Assembly (NCBI GenBank): GCA_038502055.1
Contig: JAXRKN010000033.1
Span: forward strand, 558,001-622,000
DNA: 64,000 bases
Direction: 5' to 3'
DNA from: Tanytarsus gracilentus
Lineage: Eukaryota > Arthropoda > Insecta > Diptera > Chironomidae
Both the position numbers and the translations under genes were made by a program. The notes beneath the pieces are model-generated. The model was not told the DNA's origin. It saw only the letters and a program-made list of their open reading frames with translations, and did not search any database. Of this stretch, positions 22,142-33,090 are shown one piece after another (within the stretch, counting starts at the first letter, position 1; each line of letters begins with the position of its first letter).

Positions 22142-22436
22142 TTAATCTCTGTCTCTCTGTGCTTTTGTTGTAAGTTTACGAGGCGTGATACCATAGGTTT
22201 CAGATGAGAGTGGGCTGTATTTGTAGTTTTTCTCTCGTACACGGTCGCCGACTGGTCCACGTGTGCCCATTCTGTAGTCATCAGTCTTCTTGTCCTGAGC
22301 TCTCATGTCAACCTTTCCTGACAACGCTCCCAAGTATGAGTTGATAAATCCGGCTTTCTTGGTCATTGGTTGATTAACACCGATGACGCATTCGAGATAG
22401 TCACGGAACATTGTTGATGGCATCTTGATGATTTTG
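22142..22436 (-). CDS. Small basic conserved protein, possibly myofilin (muscle thick filament)
   Basis: A 93-codon frame with ATG at 22423 (good context CAAGATGCC) ending at TAA 22142. It is preceded 13 nt earlier by an acceptor (TTTTATTTTAG), so at least one upstream exon exists, non-coding or coding since the frame stays open to the splice site. The protein begins MPSTMFRDYLECVIGVNQP, contains KKAGFINSYLGALSGKVDM and RGPVGDRVREKNYKYSP, and ends KLTTKAQRDRD. It is basic and hydrophilic, without a signal peptide or membrane segment. Balanced codon use contrasts with the flanks, so it is certainly coding. My recollection links this type of sequence to insect myofilin, but I cannot verify that; treat the name as tentative. 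Confidence 0.8.
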
Positions 22437-25016
22437 CTAAAATAAAAGTCAAACTCTCATTAATCTCATTTTCTCTCTCTCTCCCGTGTGATTTTTGTAT
22501 TGAGCACACAACCAAATTGATGGCTCATAATTCTTTTCGTGGACGTTTTTACTAAATCCCCAGATGAAGGGGTAGAAAACTGAGGTTAATTGAAATTTAT
22601 ACTTGTCAAACTTGTTTAATTTTTGATTAAGTTAAAATTTAAATTCACCACAGCTTCACATCCTTGTTCCCTCTCCCCCAGATATCGACAATGAATTTTC
22701 TTTAAGTGTCTCCAATTTTTCAAAATATTCTGATCCTCTTGAAAGCTCCAAAAGATAAATGAGCCAATTAACACCTGTCGTTAGTTTACTTACTTTTATT
22801 TTCCTTCAAAAATTGATTTTCAATATTTTCTTATTATCGAGCTCTTTTCTCTCGGATAGTTGATGTGAGACTGCTTGAATGAGAGTTTTATATTTGCATT
22901 TTAATACAAAAAAAATTTGCTAAGTACTATTTTTAAACCCTTTTTTTAATTATAGAGGCGAAGATGAATATTATCGAAAATATTATTTTCTCTCTTCCTC
23001 TCATCTACAATGAAGTTTTTCCGCATAGACTCTGACTCGATAGTTTCAAAGTATTCGTCAAAGGTGAAACTCTAATATAGGGGTAAAAATATCTGCAATT
23101 GATTTCAAAGAAAATAAATGTTTGTCCACGCTTGAGCTTGTTGGCGATGGCGAGAAAGAAAATTTCGAAAGTCATTGCGGTAATTTTGTGGTAATTTTTT
23201 AGAATCAACTATCAATTTAATAATTAAAAATTTAAAAGAGTCAAAAAAATAAATTTTTAAAAATCCAGGAAATAAAAAAAATAAGTTTTTTATATCGATC
23301 TTAAAATTATTGCAAGGGTAACTTCTTAAAGTCATTTCTTGGCATCCTTTCCAACTCATTTAATAATTGACTAATCACGCCAATCACTACTTTAATAATT
23401 AATAAGACAATGGATTTATTTTTAGAATTTCTATTTAAGGTAGAAAATGAGCTGGTGCGAGTGGGGAAAATGTGCCAAACAAAAACAAAAGTCTTTTCTC
23501 GCTATACAATATATTTTCACATCGCATCGATGAGAATAAAAGTGAAAAAAATGTTTTAGTTAAAGTTTGAAGAAGAAGACTTTAATGAATGGTTCTAAAA
23601 ATAGCAAAGCGTTCATAATGAACTATTGTCGATCACTAAAGTCATTCAAAAGTCGACTGTAAAATTGCCAAGAAAATTCTAGTAACCACGTGTTGAATCT
23701 TTTACTTAATACTAGGGGTGGAAAATTTTAAATAACTTAAATTTTTTTTAAAAAAATTATAAAAATCTAAAAAAACATTGTCCACGACTTTAAACGACAA
23801 TTTGTTATTTATTTTTTTTATTTCACTCGCTGTGTAATCCTCAACCTAGAACAAATTGAAATAAAGCATTTCATATACATTTCAATCAAGGTGGAGAAAA
23901 TCCCTGTGTATATTTTGCTCCATGAATGAATTCAATTAGCATTCGGCGCCCTCGAAGCACTGAAAGCAAGTTGCAAAACATCCCCAAGACATTTTTTCGC
24001 ACTGCTTTTTTTAAACACGATGAAAAAAATGTGGAATTATATCGCATGTCCTTTATTCGGTGACCATATTCAAATGAATTCAAGTGCGTCGCATAAAATA
24101 ATTGCTTTTGTCTATAGATCAATCACAGTTCCTCTTTTTCCCTCCAACCGATTTTATTTACAGCATTTACATTTTTAACTGTCAACATGTTAATCCTCAA
24201 AGAATACGTACGTGATGTATTTTATCTGTCGATTAAGTGCGAACACAGCAAGATTTAAAATGTGAAAATTGGAATCAATTGTTTTTTCGTGTTGACACGG
24301 AGGTTAGCTGTCTCATTTTCATGTGATTGTGGGAGTAATGGCATGACATTGAAGCATTTTAATCTGCAAATTTATCTTTAGATATGTAAATCGAGGAATG
24401 CGTGGGGAAGAAGAACTTAGAGGCGTGGCGGAAAGAAATTTCTTCTAGGAATTTGAGAGCTTTGATGAATTGATTTTTAGGTCAAATTTATTGCTTTTAA
24501 AAGTTTTATTATTTCATAGAGCAATTATTTAATTTTTAAAATTTAATCTTGAAAAGTGTTTAAGAAAATAATAAAAAATTATAAAATCACAGAAAATGAC
24601 AAAATATTTGTAAATCTATGGATTTTATTGATGATTTCGATTCAATCAGTAAAATCATTTTTTTCTACCTTTAACTAAATTTTTAAAATTGCATAATTCA
24701 TCTTTTTTAAAAATAACCGTAAAATTTTATTCAAATCTCAAGTTGACTCGAATATTGCGCTAAACACAAAATTTGTCATCTCAGATTATTTTGTGAAATT
24801 TCACTTTTAAAAAACATTATTTTATTTTTTAAATGTTTTAAAAGCTCATTTTTATTTTTTTATCATGTGATAAGAACGCAAATTGCAAAGTTACATTGTA
24901 ATATTTTAAAATCCGTTAACATTCCGTCCATTAAAAAGTTGAAAATCAAGAATAGAAAAAGTAGAACACCGTTCAGTTAATTCCATAACAATGTCAAATG
25001 CTCATTAAGAAATTAA
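22437..25016. other. Intergenic/intronic, no gene seen
   Basis: Contains whatever upstream exons belong to the small muscle-type gene, none of which I can define, and the promoter of the ankyrin gene. AT-rich with low-complexity frames only. Confidence 0.45.
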
Positions 25017-27353
25017 ATGGATCGTCGTCATAGAAACTTATTCGATATTGTTGCTGAAGGCGATGACATAACGTTACAGAGATTGCTTTTGGAAGGGAAA
25101 GAAGAGAGAAATGTTGCAACGCTCGCTGTAAGTGCTAACATGCGAAAAAATTAACATCCATAACTAATCTGTTCTTTTTCATTTTTAACAGCATGGGAAT
25201 ACGTTGCTGCATGAGGCTTCATGGAAGGGCTTTTCGAGATGTGTTAAAGTTTTGTGTACTGTCTATCCAAAGGAGCTAGACGAAGCGAGCAATAAGGAGC
25301 GATTAGCGAAGAGAAAAACTTTCATTAATAGAGTCAGTTCTTTAATAACTTGATCATTTTCATAAATTTTAATTGCTCTTTTTTAAGACATTAACTGACC
25401 ATAAAAATCTCTTTTTAGCAAAACTTTGCTGGTTTTACGGCACTTCACTTAGCAACGCAACAAGGCCATAATCAATGTGCACGAGAGCTTCTCTACGCTG
25501 GATGTTCCACATCAATTCAAAATGATTATGGAGACACGGCAATGCACACGTCAGTTCGATATGGCCATGCTGGTGTCTTGAGAATACTAATATCAGCAAA
25601 ATGTGATGTTGATGCCTTTAATCATAATCACGATACACCACTTCATCTTGCCTGTGCACTTGGAAAGAGAAAATTGACGAAAATTCTCGTTGAAGCTGGT
25701 GCAATGCAGTTTCGAAATAATCAACATGAGACTGCGCGTGACATCGCTAAACGTAAAAATTTACAAGAGATTTTGGAGATAATTGACGCGCAGGCGGATA
25801 AACTTGATAAAAAGTTAATTCGCGAGAGTCTGAGGAAGAGTAAGAGTTCAACTCAAAAGCACTGCTTGCCACATGATAGTAGAAATAAGCATGGTGAAGT
25901 TACATCACCTTATGGCTGCCATTTTTATCCCGACACTAGAAGCTTCCCTCGACCAAAACTTCAAACACTCCCGAAAGAGCCGCTTCAGAAGGGCGAAATT
26001 TATTATATGGATCTTGCTGGAAACATACGAAAAGGTCCAATCGGCGTGAGTCGATGTTCATGTGAGCCATTTTCAAAAGAGGCAATGGTCGAGTACTGCA
26101 ACAATATACAAAAGTACGTCGATAAAGCAAACGAAAAGCTCAATAGAAAAATTTGTGAGCTAACGACAAAAATTGAAAAGACTGAACGAAAAAATCATGA
26201 ACATCATCGCGAGAGAAGTCGAGAGCGAGATCTCGATCCACTTTATCCGTTGTTAAAAATTGTGGGCGATAAAAATAAGCAAATTCATCTTGAGTCGTGG
26301 CTTCAAAAAGTCTATCCCGAAGCAGGTCTTCAGAGTCCACATAGCAGTGAAAATGTAAAGGAAGTTGCTGTCGATATTCATTGTGAGCCTCGAAGCAATG
26401 CTCGAGAGTCGATAAGAGTGTCGAGAAGTAAATCTAAAAGAGTTATGCCCATATATGATGAGCACAATGATTCGAAAAGTAGATGCAGTGTCAATAATGA
26501 ACTCGAAGACCACGATGACAGTTACACTGACATTTCTGATGAGGATGAGGGAGAGATTGAAGAAGACAGCAACTCAGAAAATCCACTCTACGATGAAGCT
26601 TTCATGATAAATTTTCAACAGCAACAATTTGCTCAGCAATCTCATCAAAATGACTCGCTTACATCGCCGAGCGTCAATAGCAATCAGAATATCGAAATGG
26701 AAATGGAACGAATAGCAAAATCGCTGCTATCAAGTGAAGATGGCATGATGGTGAGCTCACGCAATCCAGATGTCATAAGAGATCATATACAAGCCAGTGC
26801 CAAACGAAGTACAAAAAAAATCAAGAGTGCCATTGTCACGAAGCCCGGCGATTTGTATGTCAATAATTTCTTCAATGATAGCAGTGAAAATGGCAACACA
26901 AGACATCACTACACGAAATCTCAATCGGACATCGATGAGATTGATTCTTGCGAAATTGATCAGCTTGTGTCGAAAGTTCAACAGACAATTTTAAACAGCA
27001 ACGAAATAAAAATGTCTCGAGACTTTAATGGTAATAGAAATCCTTCCTCGTCATCACTTTGGTCGCAAGCAGGTCGATCGCGCAATCGAAATCCACTTCC
27101 AATGAATTTTACCGACGAAATTGAAAGCTACGCCGATAATCTCTTTAAAACTTCCGAAAATGCCAACATCACCGATGAGGAACAAGTACAAACGAAATTA
27201 GATGAAAACAATTTTATTTTACTCGATAAGCTGATGAAGGCGCGAAAGCATTTGAATCATAACTTTCAGCAGCAACTTCAAATTTTGAGCAGTCCGAGCT
27301 CCGATGACAATCAAAATGATTTTATGCACATTCCCAGTTCTTCCTTAGTGTAA
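25017..27353 (+). CDS. dgo: Ankyrin-repeat planar polarity protein, diego/ANKRD6 (Diversin) type
   Basis: Cytoplasmic scaffold; diego acts in the Frizzled/Dishevelled planar cell polarity complex and Diversin in Wnt signalling. Three exons, 25017-25127, 25192-25332 and 25419-27353, giving 728 residues in frame. The intron 2 donor is the less common GTCAGT. Four clear ankyrin repeats at about residues 38-200 (GNTLLHEASWKGFS, GFTALHLATQQGHN, GDTAMHTSVRYGH, HDTPLHLACALGKR) plus a degenerate one at the start. After them comes YYMDLAGNIRKGPI and CSCEPF, matching the vertebrate Diversin motif around IKGCRCEPL, then a coiled-coil-like segment and a long acidic/Ser-rich tail. The shared post-ankyrin motif is the main ground for the assignment. 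It has fewer repeats than vertebrate ANKRD6. Confidence 0.8.
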
Positions 27354-27517
27354 GAGAGATCGCATGCTCAAAAATTTACTAGTGAATCTCATGGTCCTGC
27401 ACAAAAAAATTTTGGGAAATGTTAAATTATAAAATTTTCTCATATTTATTAAAATGAAATTCAAAATGCCTTTTTATATTTTTTTATATATCAAAATAAT
27501 AAAGATTTATTAAAACC

Positions 27518-28064
27518 TTAAAAATCCATAGCTTTAGTGAGTTCATCGAAAAATTCCTTTCTTTCAGGTTCGCTATTGAATGCTGAAATTATGTTTCGTA
27601 TCACCGTGTTCTCATGACTTATGAGGTGCTTCTTGCACTGCCGTATAGTCGCACCAATGTACAGTATTCGAAATCTAGCAAGCTCCTTGCCAGCTTTATT
27701 GAGCAGTGGGATTATGCTGGTGAGGAATCGATGCGGACCATGTGACACTCGAACTATCGCAATTTTATGCTTGTCGTTGAGAAGTTTTATGTATAAATTG
27801 CCAACTGATGCAAGACCAAAGTCACCATAGTATTTATGGACTGCTTTTCTAAGCGTATCCGCTAGTTCTTGCGTTGTGATTTTATACTTTTTGTCCGATT
27901 TTATTTGTAAAAGACAATATCTAAAAAAAATTAGATTGTTAAAGTTATTTTTGATTTTTAATTAAATTTTTATCAGTTAATAAACTTTTACACTTGAAAT
28001 GATTTTTAAATTTAAAGACTTTATGAAGTTAAATTAATTTTTACCTATTCTTAAATCGCACCAT
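27518..28064 (-). CDS. Pop5: Ribonuclease P/MRP subunit POP5
   Basis: Protein subunit of RNase P and RNase MRP, acting in tRNA 5' and rRNA processing in the nucleus/nucleolus. Two exons on the minus strand: 28045-28064 (MVRFKNR) and 27518-27920, joined in frame to 140 residues, normal for the family (human 163). Diagnostic features: MVRFKNRYCLLQI start, YYGDFGLASVG, and SHGPHRFLTSIIP followed by ILYIGATIRQCKKHLI. The first exon is only 20 coding bases and is fixed by the conserved start. It is divergent from the next gene with only 75 bp between start codons. The 3' end faces the dgo 3' end. Confidence 0.9.
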
Positions 28065-28139
28065 GTTCTTTGTTTATTTTTTAATGTTTCAGAAAAAAAT
28101 GTAAACAAAAACAAAAGCATTAGCCTTAAAACTTAAAAC
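28065..28139. promoter_or_regulatory. 75-bp bidirectional promoter of POP5 and the UPF0488 gene
   Basis: Only 75 bp separate the two divergent start codons, so promoters and both 5'UTRs must overlap here. No specific motif identified. Confidence 0.55.
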
Positions 28140-28649
28140 ATGCCGCCGAAGAGAAGAGTTCCAAATAAAATTATTCCTCCTCAAATTAACGACGAAGAGT
28201 CTCTAGAGACTGAGCTAAAATTTGACAAAGAAGTTTTGTGGTGTTTAACTCAATTTGAACAACTAATTCAATCAGGAAAAATTAATGATGCGAAAAGTAA
28301 GAAAATTAAATTTATTTTATGATTTCAAATATTTAAATTATCTTTTTTAGAAATCGAAAGTATTAGAGCAATCAATACTCTTAAAAAGGCATCAACACCC
28401 AAGATCCAAAAGATCCAGCTCATGAAACAATACTTTAAAGATTATAAATCAAAAATGGCTAAAGAAGAGGAAATAATCAATGAAGTACCTGTAAATTTCG
28501 AGAGCCAAGAGGTGTCTAAAGGAGTTTTTTATAAAAAGAAAATTGAGAAGACTGAAGCAGCAGCCGTTAGCAATGCATTTCTATTTAATTTTAATGAAAA
28601 CACGAATGATAATGTTCAGCATGTAATTGAGAAGATGGAAAAGCTTTAG
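28140..28649 (+). CDS. UPF0488 family protein (C8orf33-like)
   Basis: Two exons, 28140-28296 and 28351-28649, join in frame to 151 residues. Begins MPPKRRVPNKI, then FDKEVLWCLTQFEQLIQSGK, KIESIRAINTLKKAS and PKIQKIQLMKQYFKDYKSKM, ending in an acidic C-terminus. The arrangement (short basic start, Trp-containing helix, TLKKA..P..KR..M motif) matches the UPF0488 family, which includes human C8orf33. Function is poorly known; a chromatin or DNA-repair role has been suggested for the human protein, but nothing here tests it. No signal peptide or membrane segment. Confidence 0.72.
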
Positions 28650-28849
28650 GATTCTTAAAAAAGAATTTAAATAAAATTTAAATAATTTTTTATACAAGCT
28701 CAAAGTTTTTATTCATTTAAATAACTTTTATAAACCGGTTTTTAATTTTCAAGATAGTCCAATACATTGACAGTCATACAATAAAATAATAAAAAATTAA
28801 ATTACATTTGATAAGATTTAATTCAATAATCAGTCACATAATAGCTAAG

Positions 28850-30586
28850 ATGTCGCTCTTTATAGGCGTAAGAAGTGAAATCAATATTTTGTTCATAAAA
28901 TCATTCAAAAACACTTTTTCAAGGTCGATGTTGGGACTTCATCTGCTCGTGCAGGAGTCTTCGAAAAAACTCCAAACGGAGGAAAGCTTCTAGCGCATCA
29001 TGTTGAAGATATAAAAATTTTCAAGCCTCTTCCCGGTCACTATTTTGAGCAATCTTCCGATAATATTTGGCAAAAGGTTTGTGAGTGTATTCGAGCCGTG
29101 ACGAAAGATGTTGAAAAATCAAAGATCAAAGGGATTGGCTTTGACGCAACTTGCTCGCTCGTATTGCTTGATAAACTCAATCAACCGTTAACTGTAAGTT
29201 CAACAAAAATCAACGAGCAGAACATAATTATGTGGATGGATCACAGAGCTAAAGAGGAAGCTGATTTTATTAATTCACTCGACCATGAGATTCTAAAATT
29301 TGTTGGCGGAAAAGTGTCTCTCGAAATGGAAATTCCAAAACTTTTATGGCTTAAGAAAAATCTTAACGATTCGTTCAGCAAAATACATCACGCTTTTGAC
29401 CTTCCCGACTTTCTCACTTTCAAAGCGACGGGCAAAGTGACAAGGTCGATTTGTTCATTGACCTGTAAATGGAATTATGACGCTATTAATGGGCAATTTC
29501 CTCGAGACTTTTTCGATGCAATTAATTTGAGTGAATTGACTGAAAATGATTTCTCTAAAATTGGAAATTTAATTCTGGCACCGGGCGATTTTGTTGGATC
29601 TTTAAGTGAGGACGCTGCAAAGGACATGGGCTTAGTGCCTGGAATAGCTGTTGGATCCTCAATGATTGACGCTCATGCTGGAGCTTTAGGATTGATTGGA
29701 TCGACATCACAAGAGCATGGTGCGCTCGATTTGACGTCAAAGCTTGTTCTTATTGCAGGCACTTCTACGTGTCACATGTCAATAACCGAAGAGATTCTTT
29801 TTGCACCGGGAATTTGGGGTCCTTATAAGAATGCCTTGGTACCCGAATTTTTCCTCCATGAGGGTGGTCAGTCAGTAACTGGTAAGTTACAATTTTTATA
29901 AGATCTCATCTGAAAATTAATTTTAAGGTATCCTCGTTGACCACGTGTTGACCACCCACAAGGATTATGCAGAAGTAAAGGCTAAAATTGAAAGCAGTGG
30001 CGAAAATCTCCATGACTATCTATATGGTGAAATTATAAACCTCGCAAAAGCTCAAAATTTAAATTCCTATCATGAGCTTACAAAAAATTTCCATTTCTAT
30101 CCTGATTTTCACGGAAATCGTTCGCCTATCGCTGACAGCTCTCTGCGTGGAATGATTTGCGGATTAGCTTTGCATGACTCCATTTACATTTCTTACTTGG
30201 CCGTCATACAAGCGCTTGCGTACTCGACCAAGCACATAATCGAGTCGCTCTATGATGCTGGAAGGGAAACGAAATTCAAAGCCATTCTCATGTGTGGTGG
30301 ATTGTCGAAAAATAAACTTTTCGTGCAGACAACTGCAGATGTTTGTGGTATACCGATGTTAATTTCATCAGAACCTGAGAGCGTTCTGCTGGGTGCCGCT
30401 ATTTTGGGAGGAAAAGCGAGCGGGAATTTTCCCAATTTATTAACGGCCATTGCTGAATTAAGCAATGAAGCTTTCAAAATTGAACCGCATGAAAGCTCTT
30501 TTGGGTATCATGAAAGAAAATATCGAGTTTATTTGAAGATGCTGCAAGACCAAAAGTCCTACAAAAAAATAATGGAGGAAATTTAA
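28850..30586 (+). CDS. FGGY-family carbohydrate kinase (FGGY, putative D-ribulokinase)
   Basis: ATP-dependent sugar kinase of the FGGY family; the human and yeast FGGY/YDR109C branch phosphorylates D-ribulose. Three exons, 28850-28867 (MSLFIG), 28924-29881 and 29928-30586, give 544 residues, matching human FGGY (551). The tiny first exon is required to complete the N-terminal phosphate motif GVDVGTSSARAGVF. Other landmarks: IKGIGFDATCSLVLLDK, IMWMDHRA, FDLPDFLTFKATGK, SLTCKWNYD, IDAHAGALGLIG, GTSTCHMSI, WGPYKNALVPEF, EGGQSVTG, FYPDFHGNRSPIAD and CGGLSKNKLFVQ. All expected motifs are present, so it is likely active. Cytosolic; no targeting sequence. Confidence 0.93.
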
Positions 30587-31029
30587 AAGGTTTTGACATT
30601 CCAAAATGAATTATAAAGTTTTAAAAAGTTGCATTCCAAATTTTATAAATTTTTTTAAAAATTATTCTGTTAAATTTAAATAAATTTTAGAGTTTTAAAA
30701 AAATTGCTGTTGAATTTTTTTATTGTTACACATTTTCTAAACGTTCCTTAGTCAGCTGTTTATGTTTGTTTGACTCATCATTCGGTTTTATTTTGTGTTT
30801 TCTTTTAGCTCGCTGAAATTTACACAAAAATTTATTTCTTTTTAAATTTTTAAACCGTTAAAGAAGATAATTTATTTCTAAAAAAATCTTGAGTTGAATT
30901 GAAAAGTTTTATCTCAAAATTATTAAAACTCAACTTCAAAATCTCGTTATAACAATTAAGAAAGTAGAATAAATCAAAAATCTGCGACCATTTTTCTTCT
31001 CAAAGAATTAAAAGTCATTAAATCTGAAC

Positions 31030-31346
31030 ATGGAAAATAAGAATAAAACCGACTCCACCGACTGTCTCGGCTGCCGAGTTGTCTCCTCTTTGGGCTTAGC
31101 AATAGCCGCCGCATATGTTTATCGACAATCGATGAATCAAAAAACAAAATTCAATAGAAACGGCATGCTTCTAATCTCAACCGGTACGATTTTCTTTCTC
31201 TCTCTTATCGAATGCCGCATAAACATGTCAAAAATGTTTATTGAACGAATTATTTTTTCTTTTTATTTATTATAGCATTTGGATTAACGTCCGCCGCACG
31301 ATTATTTAACTTATATCCATTCAATAAGCAGCAAGACGCGCCGTAG
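31030..31346 (+). CDS. Small mitochondrial membrane protein, DMAC1/TMEM261-like
   Basis: Two exons, 31030-31183 and 31276-31346, join in frame to 74 residues. The sequence DCLGCRVVSSLGLAIAAAYV closely resembles human DMAC1 (TMEM261/C9orf123), where CWSCRVLSGLGLMGAGGYVY opens the conserved domain. DMAC1 helps assemble the distal membrane arm of respiratory complex I in the inner mitochondrial membrane. A first hydrophobic helix lies at about residues 18-31 and a second weak one spans the splice (GMLLISTGAFGLTSAARL). The CxxC pair is retained. Small size and divergence leave some doubt about orthology, but the gene itself is well supported by splicing and codon use. Confidence 0.75.
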
Positions 31347-33090
31347 ATGATTAAAGGATGTGAAATTGTACAGTTTAAAGTGTTTATATTAAAAAGGGCT
31401 TGTGAATAAATCAATTGTCATTAATCAAATACGCTGATTTTCTTCTTTTCTGCTGATGAAATTTTTCAGATATATTCAATTTCACGTTGGCGCCAAAATG
31501 GAAGGTAATTGGGATTGCCTTGATTTTGTGTTGGAATTTAGAGAGATTGACTTTGAGAGATTATCTGGAAAATTGTATTTTTAAATAATTAATTACTGAT
31601 GTTTATTTAAATTTTTAAATATATAAACTGTCCACGTGTCTACTCACAAAATCTGGAACAAAAAAGTATTTTTTTTCTCATAATTTTTCCGCTCAAACGC
31701 AGATTTTTTTTTATAAACAAAACATTAACATCAGTTCAACTAATTACAGGTATTAATTAGGTAAAATGCCACTGTTTTTTGCATTTGTTAGTTTATTCAG
31801 AAAATTTATGACTACAAAGGGAATTTTTTTCTCATCCTTTTGGCATTTTTTTGTCTCTATATAGACCAATTAATATAACATTTATATAAAAATATTAATT
31901 TTATTTCTTCTCATGGGATGTACACGTTTATGATGAAAAAGAAGACTTAAAAATGGCCAAAAGAGCCAAAAATAAAGTTGTTTTTTTCTCCACTCAATTT
32001 TTTACATCTTATTTTTCTTTTCTCTCTCAAATCTTAAACAACTTTTTTTTGCTAGCACTTAATGAAATTTTTATTATGATTATTTTTTCATTAGATAATT
32101 TATTTTTTCAACCTACGAATTTTATTTTTGGATAACGACATGTTGAAGAGATTCTTTGATGGTTTTTTATGATACAATAGAGAGATTTACAAAATTCAAT
32201 TTTACGATTTTGACATTTTTAATGGCATTTTTTGTGGAGAAAGAAGAAATTATTTTTCAAGCACGTGGAGTTAATTAAGTGTTCATTGGTCACATTAAAA
32301 TGTTTATGGTCCATAGAAAATTTTCACGATCAACAATGTGACATTAATTTTTTTTAAGTGATAAAATTTTCAAATTGAAAATTTATGTTTTATAAAAATT
32401 TTCGCACGTTCGTTTTTCGCATTTCACCAATTTAATCACAAACTGTTTCATTTGCTGTTTAAACCAAAATAATTAAATTTGAAATCTTTTAGAGAGAATA
32501 AAAAATGATTGCAAGTTTGAAAGAAAAATTCAAAATCTCCTTTTTTAAAATCCTTTTGTCCGTCAAGCTGGTTTAACCCTTTTCAATGTTACTGTACATC
32601 ATTATTTTTAAATACTTCCTACATTTTAAAGCCATTACAATTTTTCATCGATATAAAATTTACAATCAATTAATTTTCATTATACTGTTAACAAAATGAC
32701 TTAACTCTTTTTCTCATACATCGATGATTCTATACAAAAATATCATTGTTTAATATTCCACTATGTACACATAGACAATCTCTCTCTTATCGCGTGTGAT
32801 AGCGAATGTAATAATTATAAAAGTCTAATTAATATTTTTTTCTCACTTTTATGCAAACAATGTAATTTTTCATGGCACATTGGGGTGGGTGCTGACTAGA
32901 TTGTAAGCGGGAAAAAAACTTTAAAAGTACACAGAGACAGCTTTCTCCGTTTACATAGTGTGGTATTTATATTATAAAAATATGGCACATGAAGTCATCC
33001 ATCAATTAATTATCACACAAATTTTTGGGGGCTCAAGAGGATGTAAAAATATAAGTAGCTGCGTCCGCTGACATGTACTTAATTATAATC
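31347..33090. other. Intergenic, no gene seen
   Basis: AT-rich. A palindromic TTGGCGCCAA next to an ATG near 31490-31502 and a following GT look like a start exon (ATGGAAG/GTAATT), but no continuation exon was found. The rest is T-rich low complexity. Confidence 0.45.

Noticed and set aside
26757..26994. Frames antisense or out of frame within the dgo last exon
   Set aside because: Shadows of the real coding frame.
31490..31508. ATGGAAG/GTAATT start exon with TTGGCGCCAA palindrome
   Set aside because: Looks like a possible first exon but no continuing exon could be found on the plus strand.
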